Assembly (NCBI GenBank): GCA_002373715.1
Contig: DFLI01000076.1
Coordinates: 1-6,531 of the forward strand
Length of the DNA stretch: 6,531 bases
Direction: 5' to 3'
DNA from: Bacteroidales bacterium UBA3623
GTDB lineage: Bacteria > Bacteroidota > Bacteroidia > Bacteroidales > UBA932
In this document: positions 1-5,756 of the stretch, piece by piece
Numbering within the stretch: position 1 is the first letter of the stretch
Layout of the letters: each line of letters begins with the position of its first letter
Position numbers and translations under genes: made by a program
The notes under the pieces: model-generated
Seen by the model: the letters and a program-made list of their open reading frames with translations, nothing else
The model's database searches: none
Told to the model about the DNA's origin: nothing

Positions 1-1218
1 CCCCTGAAATCCCTCCTGAACGACGACGCTTTCCGCAACAGCAAGGCAGAGCTGCCCGTGGCCATCGGCTACACCATTTCCCAGCAGGTGAAGGTGTTCG
101 ATTTGACCGATGCCCCGCACCTTCTGGTGGCCGGCGCTACCAAGCAGGGTAAGTCTGTGGGCCTGAACGTGATTGTGGCCTCGCTGCTGTATTCCAAGCA
201 CCCTTCAGAGCTGAAGTTCGTGTTCATAGACCCCAAGATGGTGGAGTTCAGCGCCTATGGCAAGCTGCTGCACCATTACCTGGCCGTGCTGCCCAATGCG
301 GCCGATGCAGAGGACGAGAAAGCCCGCGCCATTATCAAGAACGCCAAGGATGCCGCCGCCGTGCTGCAGAGCCTTTGCGTTGAGATGGATGCCCGCTACG
401 AACTGCTGTCCAAGGGCCTGGTGAACAATATCAAGCTGTACAACGCCAAATACAAGGAACACCACCTGAGGGCCGATGAAGGCCATCACTTCCTCCCGTA
501 CATTGTGGTGGTGATAGACGAGTACGCAGACCTCACCATGTCCGTGGGCGCCGGTCCGGAGTCCAAGGCCCTGGCCCGTTCCATCACCACTTCGGTCATC
601 CGCCTGGCCCAGAAGGGCCGCGCCGCCGGCCTGCACGTCATCCTGGCCACCCAGCGTCCTACGGTGGATGTAATTACCGGCCTCATCAAGGCCAACTTCC
701 CCATGCGCATTGCCTTCCGCGTCACTTCTCGCATAGACTCGGCCACCATCCTGGACCAGCCGGGCGCAGACAAACTCATCGGTCGGGGAGATATGCTCCT
801 TTATAGTGGCGTGGAGATGGAGCGTGTGCAGTGCGCCTTCATCGGCAATGATGAGATTGGAGATCTCACCAACGCCGTGGGCAACCAGATTGGCTATCAG
901 AAGAGCTACAATACGCCGTACTACCTGCCCGAACCTCCCAAGGAAGAGGGCGGAGATGGAACTCCCGGAGATGTGGATATGAAGGCCCTGGACGAGCGAT
1001 TTGAAGAAGCCGCCCGCACCGTGGTGCTGAACCAGAGGGGCTCTACGTCAGACTTGCAGCGCAAGCTTGGCATGGGATATGCAAAAGCAGGAAGAGTGAT
1101 GGACCAGCTGGAAGCCGCCGGCATAGTGGGCCCGCAGAACGGGGCCAAGCCGCGCGAAGTTCTGGTGAAGGACCTCGCCGAACTGGACGAAATCCTGCAG
1201 CATTTCCTGAACCAATGA
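1..1218 (+). CDS. ftsK: DNA translocase FtsK/SpoIIIE, C-terminal part (5' end outside window)
   Basis: The reading frame is open from base 1, so the gene starts upstream; the GTG at 58 lies inside conserved FtsK sequence (ELPV-AIG) and is not a start. The 405 visible residues hold the hexameric dsDNA motor and the gamma domain. Walker A is GATKQGKS (fragment residues 45-52, nt 133-156), Walker B is VVVIDEYADL (about residues 169-178), and the motor signature LATQRPTVDVITG follows, then the RIAFRV and LDQPGADKLIGRGDML segments. A linker rich in Pro, Gly and Glu (about 310-322) leads to a winged-helix gamma domain (about 330-395, with GRVMDQLEAAGIVGP and REVLV), which in this family reads orienting sequences such as KOPS. 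The family pumps DNA at the division septum and activates XerCD at dif. The N-terminal membrane helices are outside the window. The stop overlaps the next start (ATGA), implying co-transcription and probably coupled translation. Identity is very secure. Confidence 0.97.
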   Translation, partial: PLKSLLNDDAFRNSKAELPVAIGYTISQQVKVFDLTDAPHLLVAGATKQGKSVGLNVIVASLLYSKHPSELKFVFIDPKMVEFSAYGKLLHHYLAVLPNAADAEDEKARAIIKNAKDAAAVLQSLCVEMDARYELLSKGLVNNIKLYNAKYKEHHLRADEGHHFLPYIVVVIDEYADLTMSVGAGPESKALARSITTSVIRLAQKGRAAGLHVILATQRPTVDVITGLIKANFPMRIAFRVTSRIDSATILDQPGADKLIGRGDMLLYSGVEMERVQCAFIGNDEIGDLTNAVGNQIGYQKSYNTPYYLPEPPKEEGGDGTPGDVDMKALDERFEEAARTVVLNQRGSTSDLQRKLGMGYAKAGRVMDQLEAAGIVGPQNGAKPREVLVKDLAELDEILQHFLNQ

Positions 1219-1739
1219 AGCGTCTTTTAAGCATATTGTTCTTATCGGCCCTGGCCCTGGGCGCCCATGCCCAGAAGAATATCCCTCTGCTGGACAAGGT
1301 GGAGGGGCACCGGGTTACTTTCCATTATACCTATAGCCTTTCGCAGAAAGGGGAGCCTTTCCACCCCGTTACGGACGGTGACGTTACCGTGGAGGGCAAC
1401 GCCTACAAGTTGCAGGGGCTGGGCATGGAAGTGATTAGCGACGGCACCACCCGCTGGACGCTGGACCGCGAGGCCAAGGAGGCCGTGGTGGAAAAGGTGG
1501 AGAAGGAAGATATCTTCACCAACCCCGCCCTTTTCATTGCCTCTTATAAGCAGCACATGGACAGCATCAAGGTGAATGATTCCGGTTCGGATTATTTGGA
1601 TGTAACCTTAACCCTGGAAGATGAAAACATCATGCGCTTTGTGCTTAAGAACATTGTCTATGGGCCGGAAGAAGGAAAAAGCGACTTCTCCGTGCAGGAG
1701 AAATCGCTTCCCGATTATCTGATAACGGATTTGCGTTAG
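1215..1739 (+). CDS. lolA: LolA-like periplasmic lipoprotein carrier
   Basis: This 174-residue secreted protein starts with a classic type I signal peptide: KR, then a Leu/Ala-rich core, then AHA|Q with cleavage after about residue 19. The mature part matches the LolA pattern of an open beta-barrel lipid binder: GDVTVEGNAYKLQGLGMEVI is the strand pair 'G.....g.yrl....ev', followed by SDGTTRWTLD (the 'sDG.t.W.yd' motif) and KEAVVEKVE. LolA carries lipoproteins released by LolCDE across the periplasm to the outer membrane. A LolA-like gene just after ftsK is a familiar arrangement in Bacteroidota, which supports the call. The ATG at 1215 overlaps the ftsK stop (ATGA), so translational coupling is likely. 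The protein is somewhat shorter than the roughly 200 residues usual for LolA. Its stop TAG (1737-1739) overlaps the stop of the convergent lipoprotein gene. A LolA-family fold is well supported; true LolA function rather than a paralogue is inferred. Confidence 0.82.
   Translation: MKRLLSILFLSALALGAHAQKNIPLLDKVEGHRVTFHYTYSLSQKGEPFHPVTDGDVTVEGNAYKLQGLGMEVISDGTTRWTLDREAKEAVVEKVEKEDIFTNPALFIASYKQHMDSIKVNDSGSDYLDVTLTLEDENIMRFVLKNIVYGPEEGKSDFSVQEKSLPDYLITDLR
1676..1707 (-). terminator. Intrinsic terminator for the FISUMP gene, inside lolA
   Basis: Read on the minus strand, GCGATTTCTCC (1707-1697) pairs with GGAGAAGTCGC (1691-1681) around a 5-nt loop: 10 of 11 positions pair, with one internal mismatch. 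Five T follow immediately (1680-1676). The hairpin starts 29 nt past the FISUMP stop codon and lies wholly in the 3' end of lolA, where the + strand encodes KSDFSVQEKS. On the + strand only TT follows the stem, so it should act mainly in the minus direction. Confidence 0.75.
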
Positions 1740-2686
1740 TCTTTTACGCAGCGTACGCTGAGGGCCAGGGTCTTTTTGTCTCCCTGGCTTTTTTGTACGG
1801 TGCTCTCTTGCTCAAAGATGGAGCGGAACTCTCCCTTGTCTTCATCCTCGTCGCTGGTCCAGAAGCAGGCGTACTGCTTGTAACCATGCTCGGGGACGTC
1901 TTCGTAGGTGAAGTCTCTGTAGCCAACGGGAAGGGCGCAGAACTTAGGGTCCGTGGTGATGACCACTTGGGGCCAGTAGTTCCACATATCCTTGGAAACG
2001 AACTGTGCGTTCACCATCAGTTCTCCGGAAACGGTGCCCAGGCATTCGTCAAATTCTTCGGCCGAAGGGAGATGCCAGCCCTGGGGGCACACCGTCTGGG
2101 CTTCTTCCCAGGTGTAGTACTTGCCAAAGAGGGAGGAGAGGATTTCGGAATCCTGGTAGTCGGTTCCTTCCTTGGTGCCATAGAAGTTGTTGGCCAGCCA
2201 GGTTTTTCCGCCAATTTCTGCTGTGAGGAATTTGTAACCGCCAATCTCTACGGTGGGAAGTTCCGGCAGGCCGGTGAGGGACGTTTCCGGATTGACAGCC
2301 GTGAAGCTGACACTGGCCGAGGCATTGTAGAAATCATCTCCTGCATAGGCGTAGCAGAATACGGAATAGTCTCCGGCTTCTCCTACGGTGATGGTATATT
2401 CGGGGTTGGATTTCTTAACGTCAGTGGTAACGGTATCCCGGACTCCGTTATAAGAGTAGTAAATGCCTATTACATCGGGGACGTCGTACTTGGTGTCGGA
2501 GGTGTAGAGGTCGCTTACATCGGCCTTCAGATGAACCTCTGTTCCTTCTCCCATGAAGGTGTCGTGATCGCTGATGATGGTGAGGCCGGAGAGGGAAGGT
2601 TTGGTTGTTTCTTCCTCCTTTTTGCAGCTAACAATTGCTACAGCAGACAGAAACAATATGGCGTAGAATAAGGTTTTTTTCATCAT
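1736..2686 (-). CDS. FISUMP-domain lipoprotein with N-terminal Ig-like region
   Basis: This 316-residue lipoprotein has a signal peptide (MMKK, hydrophobic core) ending in the lipobox IVSC, so Cys21 should be lipidated. CKKEEE follows, resembling the acidic export signal that places Bacteroidota lipoproteins on the cell surface. Residues about 30-131 look like a beta-sandwich (Ig/PKD-like), ending in EAGDYSVFCYAYAGDD and an ASVSFTAV strand. Residues about 146-316 are a classic FISUMP domain (Fibrobacter succinogenes major paralogous domain): GGKTWLANNFYGT, YYTWEEAQTVCPQGWHLPSAEEF, a central LPVGYRD, then CFWTSDED and the terminal LSVRCVKD. The domain's function is unknown; a surface or adhesive role is a guess. 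The tandem start codons at 2686 and 2683 are equally plausible. The gene converges on lolA with overlapping stops and diverges from apbE, so it is probably monocistronic. Confidence 0.9.
   Translation of the reverse strand: MMKKTLFYAILFLSAVAIVSCKKEEETTKPSLSGLTIISDHDTFMGEGTEVHLKADVSDLYTSDTKYDVPDVIGIYYSYNGVRDTVTTDVKKSNPEYTITVGEAGDYSVFCYAYAGDDFYNASASVSFTAVNPETSLTGLPELPTVEIGGYKFLTAEIGGKTWLANNFYGTKEGTDYQDSEILSSLFGKYYTWEEAQTVCPQGWHLPSAEEFDECLGTVSGELMVNAQFVSKDMWNYWPQVVITTDPKFCALPVGYRDFTYEDVPEHGYKQYACFWTSDEDEDKGEFRSIFEQESTVQKSQGDKKTLALSVRCVKD
1764..1794 (+). terminator. Intrinsic terminator for ftsK-lolA, inside the opposing gene
   Basis: GCCAGGG (1764-1770) and CCCTGGC (1782-1788) form a perfect 7-bp GC-rich stem with an 11-nt loop, followed at once by six T (1789-1794). 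It begins 25 nt after the lolA stop, the expected place for a rho-independent terminator. The whole element lies in the last codons of the convergent FISUMP lipoprotein gene, where the opposite strand encodes the SQGDKKTLAL region. Only the + strand reading has a T-tract directly after the stem. Confidence 0.8.
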
Positions 2687-2703
2687 TTTTTCCTTTCAGA
2701 CGA

Positions 2704-2737
2704 CAAATATCGCTATTTTTTCGTAAATTTGCACAAA
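2704..2737 (-). promoter_or_regulatory. Probable Bacteroidota-type promoter for the FISUMP lipoprotein gene
   Basis: On the minus strand a TTTG (-33 box, 2737-2734) is followed after 22 bp by GATATTTG (2711-2704), which matches the -7 consensus TAnnTTTG except for the first base. Transcription would start near 2697, giving a leader of only about 10-14 nt before the tandem ATGs at 2686/2683. The spacer contains the -7 box of the divergent apbE promoter. Confidence 0.45.
2724..2731 (+). promoter_or_regulatory. -7 box (TAnnTTTG) of the probable apbE promoter
   Basis: TAAATTTG is an exact match to the Bacteroidota sigma-ABfr -7 consensus TAnnTTTG. It lies 31 bp upstream of the apbE ATG at 2763, predicting a leader of roughly 24 nt. 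No convincing TTG -33 box is present at the usual distance (about 2700-2704), so the promoter may be weak or may need an activator. No other good match lies between the two divergent genes on this strand. Confidence 0.55.
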
Positions 2738-2762
2738 TATCTTGCCAAGTTAACCAACTAGT

Positions 2763-3800
2763 ATGAAAAAGCTTTTGTTCATATCTGCGCTCCTGGCCCT
2801 CGTGATGGTTTCCTGCGGGGAGTCCAAGGACGAATATGTACAGATTAGCGGATATGCGCAGGGCAACAGCTATACGGTAAAAATGAACATGAAAGGCGTT
2901 TCCGTTCCGGTAGAAACCGTGCGGGACAGTATAGACGCCCTCATTGTTCAAATAGACACCACCCTTTCCGGATACAACAAGAAGTCGCTGCTCTCCCGTT
3001 TCAACGCCGGAGAAAAGGTTCCTTCTACCCCGATGTTCCTGGATATGTACCGCATAGCTTATCGCCTGTGGGAGCGTTCCGGCGGTGCGCTGGATTTCGG
3101 GGCCGCCGCGCTTTACGACGCCTGGGGCTTCGGCTTCCGTAACAGCACCTTCCCCACAGATGAAGAAGTAGCAGAACTGCTGGCCCAATGCGGTATGGGA
3201 CATCTCCCCGCCGAACTTCCGGTAGTAGACGGCTACGTGGACCCTGCCACCATGGGATATCCCCGTTTAAACTATAACGCCATTGCGCAGGGTTACAGCT
3301 GCGATATCCTGGCTAAGTACCTGTACAGCCTGGGCGTAAAGGATATGCTCATAGACATCGGAGAAATCTGGTGCGACGGTCTCAGCCCGTCCGGTCAGCC
3401 CTGGACGGTGGGAGTAGACCGCCCGGTAGACCATCCCGAAGGCCAGGCCGGAGAAGACGGCCTCAGCGGTATTTGGAGCTCGGAAGGCAAGCCCGCCGGC
3501 ATTGTTACCTCGGGTAACTACCGCAAGTTCTACATTAGGGACGGCCGCAAGTATGCCCACACCATTAACCCCCGCACCGGTTATCCCGTACAGCACAACC
3601 TCCTCAGCGCCACGGTGGTTTCTTCCACCAACGCCGCAGAATCGGATGCTATTGCCACTTGGTGCATGGTAACCGGCCTGCACGGTGCTCAGGTGCTCAT
3701 TCTGGGAGACCCTACCCTGGAAGGCTATCTCATCTACACAGATGACGAAGGCAATATGAAAGAATGGGTATCCCCGGGTTTTGCCCTCAAGAGCGATTAA
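2763..3800 (+). CDS. apbE: FAD:protein FMN transferase, ApbE family, lipoprotein
   Basis: ApbE enzymes attach FMN covalently to Ser/Thr of target proteins outside the cytoplasm, using FAD and Mg2+. This 345-residue protein starts MKKLL and has a lipobox-like MVSC (Cys18), so it should be a membrane-anchored lipoprotein. Family landmarks in order: ALDFGAAALYDAWGFG (109-124), NAIAQGYSCD (172-181), DMLIDIGEIWCDG (194-206), SGQPWTVGVDRP, TSGNYRKFYIRDGRKYAHTINP (about 249-270), RTGYP (271-275) and the metal-site segment ESDAIATW with Asp295 and Thr299 four residues apart, as in the family. His266 is the conserved residue of the 'Y.H.i.P.tG' motif. Two motifs are unusual: one residue is missing from the 'GGE' loop, and the usual 'D.TVgPL' reads DFGAAAL. 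No flavinylation target is encoded nearby. The next gene starts 12 bp downstream, suggesting an operon. Confidence 0.95.
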   Translation: MKKLLFISALLALVMVSCGESKDEYVQISGYAQGNSYTVKMNMKGVSVPVETVRDSIDALIVQIDTTLSGYNKKSLLSRFNAGEKVPSTPMFLDMYRIAYRLWERSGGALDFGAAALYDAWGFGFRNSTFPTDEEVAELLAQCGMGHLPAELPVVDGYVDPATMGYPRLNYNAIAQGYSCDILAKYLYSLGVKDMLIDIGEIWCDGLSPSGQPWTVGVDRPVDHPEGQAGEDGLSGIWSSEGKPAGIVTSGNYRKFYIRDGRKYAHTINPRTGYPVQHNLLSATVVSSTNAAESDAIATWCMVTGLHGAQVLILGDPTLEGYLIYTDDEGNMKEWVSPGFALKSD

Positions 3801-3812
3801 ACACCCCTCTTT

Positions 3813-4892
3813 ATGCTGCGGGGACGTTTCATCATACTTCTTTCTTTCCTTGGACTGCTGTTCTCCTGTCAGCCCATTGAGCAGGGCGGTGGAAAAGTTC
3901 CCCAAGAGGACCCCGAGCCCACGCCGTTGCCCCTCACGCTTCAGTCCATTTCCCTGGACAAGACCATACTTAGACTCCGGGTTGGTGAGGCCGAAACCTT
4001 AAAGGCAGTACTTTACCCGGCCGGTGTGACGGAGACCGTTACGTGGGAGAGTTCGGACCCGGGTGTTGCCACCGTATTGAATGGCATTGTCACGGCCAAG
4101 GGTATAGGGCAGGCCAATATTGTGGCCCGCGCAGGCTCTATGTCGGCAGAGTGTCCCGTTTTGGTAAAGTGGCCCATCCCGGAAGACGCCGTGGACTTGG
4201 GCGTATGGATTACCAGGGAGAATGGCACCAAGTATAAAGTGTATTGGCGAGACCGCAATATGGGTGCTGATGCCCCCGAAGGGTATGGAGATTACTATGC
4301 CTGGGGAGAAGTGGAGACCCACTACACCTGTCTGGACCCCCTGATCTGGAAAGAAGGATATGAAACCGGATATAGCTGGGATTCTTACAGATGGGCGAAA
4401 GGTGCTCACAACAAACTAACCAAGTATTGCTCCGTTAATAAGGATGATTATTGGGCCGGTCCGGGAGAGCCCGATGACAAGAATGTTCTGGATACAGGAC
4501 CCGATGGAGATGATGTAGTATCTAAACTGCTAGGCAATGGCTGGGCTATGCCTTCCGACAAGGAATTGAAGGAATTGACGAAGCAGTGTGAGTGGGAGTG
4601 GGGCTCAAAGAACGGTATTCCCGGCTATTATGTAAAGAGCAAGGAGAAAGGAAATAATAACAGTATCTTTCTCCCGTGCGCCGGTTTTATCTTCGATACG
4701 GTGAGAGAGATTATTGCCCCAATAATTGGAGCAGGTCCCCAGGGGGGAATCTGGTCTTCAACTATTGAATATATTTATTTCTATCAGGGTCCCTCTGACG
4801 CTTCCTGCATCATATTTGGCGATACGGGGTACTCCTATACTCAGTATTATCGTCACGCTGGTATGTCTGTGAGACCCGTCTTCTCTGATTAA
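3813..4892 (+). CDS. BIG2 (Ig-like) plus FISUMP-like domain lipoprotein
   Basis: The product is a 359-residue lipoprotein. A short hydrophobic signal ends in the lipobox LFSC, with Cys19 lipidated. A Gly/Pro/Glu-rich linker (20-42) leads to a bacterial Ig-like BIG2 domain at about 43-118, recognisable from ISLDKTILRLRVGE, the LYPAGVTETVTWESSDPGVATV core and GIVTAKGIGQANIVA. From about 125 to the end is a FISUMP-like domain: AVDLGVWITRENG, YAWGEVE, LTKYCSVNKDDYW, GNGWAMPSDKELKEL, IWSST and the terminal MSVRPVF. Unlike the other two lipoproteins, Cys is followed by QPIEQ and not by Lys/Glu, so surface export is less clear. The ATG is 12 bp after the apbE stop with no promoter between them, so the two are probably co-transcribed. 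It is a paralogue of the convergent gene at 4916-5701. Its function is unknown; binding to glycan or surface is only a guess. Confidence 0.9.
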   Translation: MLRGRFIILLSFLGLLFSCQPIEQGGGKVPQEDPEPTPLPLTLQSISLDKTILRLRVGEAETLKAVLYPAGVTETVTWESSDPGVATVLNGIVTAKGIGQANIVARAGSMSAECPVLVKWPIPEDAVDLGVWITRENGTKYKVYWRDRNMGADAPEGYGDYYAWGEVETHYTCLDPLIWKEGYETGYSWDSYRWAKGAHNKLTKYCSVNKDDYWAGPGEPDDKNVLDTGPDGDDVVSKLLGNGWAMPSDKELKELTKQCEWEWGSKNGIPGYYVKSKEKGNNNSIFLPCAGFIFDTVREIIAPIIGAGPQGGIWSSTIEYIYFYQGPSDASCIIFGDTGYSYTQYYRHAGMSVRPVFSD

Positions 4893-4897
4893 TGCAG

Positions 4898-4927
4898 AAA
4901 AATTGGGGGCTTCCGTTATTCCTCAAT
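4898..4927 (-). terminator. Possible weak terminator overlapping the FISUMP stop codon
   Basis: On the minus strand ATTGAGG (4927-4921) can pair with CCCCAAT (4908-4902) with one A-C mismatch, followed by four more T (4901-4898). The stop codon of the gene at 4916-5701 lies in the large loop. The stem is short and imperfect, so this is only a candidate. On the + strand no T-tract follows, so it does not explain how the apbE operon ends. Confidence 0.3.
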
Positions 4928-5701
4928 GACAGGTCGGATACTCAGACCTAGCCATCGCGATTGATTGCCAATCCCTACTATTTTGTTTATGTGATAGATC
5001 CAAATTTTAGCATTGGTGGGATAATCCGGGTCTATGTCAGAGGCCCAATAGTAAGCATTTATTGCCCTCTCATCCCGGGAATGACCGGCGGCAGGTATTA
5101 TGAGTTTTTGACCGTTGATTCTGCTTGTAAACTCAAAATAGCGGTATTCCTCACGGGTAATGTCCTCATAGATATGCCTCTCGCAGATACAGTTATCAAT
5201 CAGCGCTTTCCATTCGGCTGCTGTGGGGATACGCCATTTTCCTCCCAGCCGTACCCGCGCAGCATCGTCTGTGTAGTTATAATCCTTTAGATTGGTCTTG
5301 TTGTCAATGGGGCCCATTCCGCTCCAATGGTCCGTCTTGTCAGAAGTACAGTACTTGGTAAGCCGAAGGTGTATCTCATAGGAATCGGGGCCAACTTTAA
5401 AGGATTCATAACCGTTACTGAACTTGTAGGAGTTCAAGTGGTCCTCCAGGGACATTCCGGCCTTTATCGGTTCCGTTTCTCCCCAAGCGTAATGATCTCC
5501 AAGATTATCAGCTTTGATTGCGCCCAAATTGCACTTTGCCCAAAACACCCTGTAAGTAGATCCATCTTCCCGGGTCATTACAATGCCCATATCCACAGCT
5601 CCTTCCGGAACTACAATCTTATCTTCCGGCTTCTCCTTTTTACAGGAAACGGGCGTCAGGGAAGCCAGCGCTAAAAGAAAAAGAATAAAGAAACGTTTCA
5701 T
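4916..5701 (-). CDS. FISUMP-like domain lipoprotein, paralogue of its convergent neighbour
   Basis: This 261-residue lipoprotein has a signal peptide MKRFFILFLLALAS and Cys20 in PVSC (Pro at -3 is atypical for a lipobox). CKKEKPED follows, which resembles a surface export signal. A linker of about 12 residues runs straight into a FISUMP-like domain (32-260): AVDMGIVMTREDG, HYAWGETE, LTKYCTSDKTDHW, LGGKWRIPTAAEWKAL, YYWASD and the terminal LSIRPVIEE. The same blocks in the same order occur in the protein at 3813-4892, which has an added BIG2 domain that this one lacks. I chose ATG 5701 because a strong -7 box at 5725-5732 would start the mRNA near 5718. ATG 5710 (MLIMKRFF) is also possible, but the TTG at 5770 lies upstream of the promoter. 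A hand count of three 60-base rows gave about 46% G+C, against about 60% in one comEC row. Function unknown. Confidence 0.88.
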   Translation of the reverse strand: MKRFFILFLLALASLTPVSCKKEKPEDKIVVPEGAVDMGIVMTREDGSTYRVFWAKCNLGAIKADNLGDHYAWGETEPIKAGMSLEDHLNSYKFSNGYESFKVGPDSYEIHLRLTKYCTSDKTDHWSGMGPIDNKTNLKDYNYTDDAARVRLGGKWRIPTAAEWKALIDNCICERHIYEDITREEYRYFEFTSRINGQKLIIPAAGHSRDERAINAYYWASDIDPDYPTNAKIWIYHINKIVGIGNQSRWLGLSIRPVIEE

Positions 5702-5724
5702 AATGAGCATTTTATGGTTATAAG

Positions 5725-5756
5725 CAAAGGTACGCATTATTCTCCAAACTTCCCAA
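5725..5756 (-). promoter_or_regulatory. Bacteroidota-type promoter for the FISUMP lipoprotein at 4916-5701
   Basis: On the minus strand TACCTTTG (5732-5725) is an exact TAnnTTTG -7 box. A TTG (5756-5754) lies 21 bp upstream, as expected for the -33 box. The predicted start near 5718 gives a leader of about 17 nt to ATG 5701. The -33 TTG directly abuts the comEC stop codon (5757-5759), so the promoter fills the gap between the two genes. It supports separate expression from comEC, although no terminator is visible between them. Confidence 0.65.

Larger units (their letters stand above)
2703..2741. repeat. Short direct and inverted repeats in the divergent promoter region
   Basis: ACAAATATC occurs at 2703-2711 and again at 2733-2741, exactly 30 bp apart (about three helical turns). 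In addition ATTTG-CA-CAAAT (2727-2738) is a short palindrome whose arms are the TTTG of the apbE -7 box and the TTTG of the minus-strand -33 box. These could be an operator, but the elements are short and the region is AT-rich, so chance and shared promoter motifs may explain them. Confidence 0.3.

Noticed and set aside
58..60. GTG as a start codon for FtsK
   Set aside because: The same frame is open to base 1 and already encodes conserved FtsK sequence before it, so the gene simply begins outside the window.
1793..2671. Long open frame (292 codons) on the + strand opposite the FISUMP lipoprotein gene
   Set aside because: The minus-strand frame has a signal peptide, lipobox and clear FISUMP motifs. 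The + frame shows no recognisable domain, and it is probably an open shadow of the real gene's codon bias.
3267..3905. 212-codon minus-strand frame opposite apbE and the start of the next gene
   Set aside because: It runs antisense to well-conserved ApbE motifs and spans a gene boundary. No promoter or family resemblance was seen.
4929..4953. AGGTC...GACCT hairpin as a + strand terminator for the apbE operon
   Set aside because: The stem is only 5 bp and no T-tract follows. I see no convincing + strand terminator after 4892.
2763..5701. A flavinylation target (D..TGAT(S/T)-like motif) near apbE
   Set aside because: I read all encoded proteins and saw no such motif, so no ApbE substrate can be assigned within the window.
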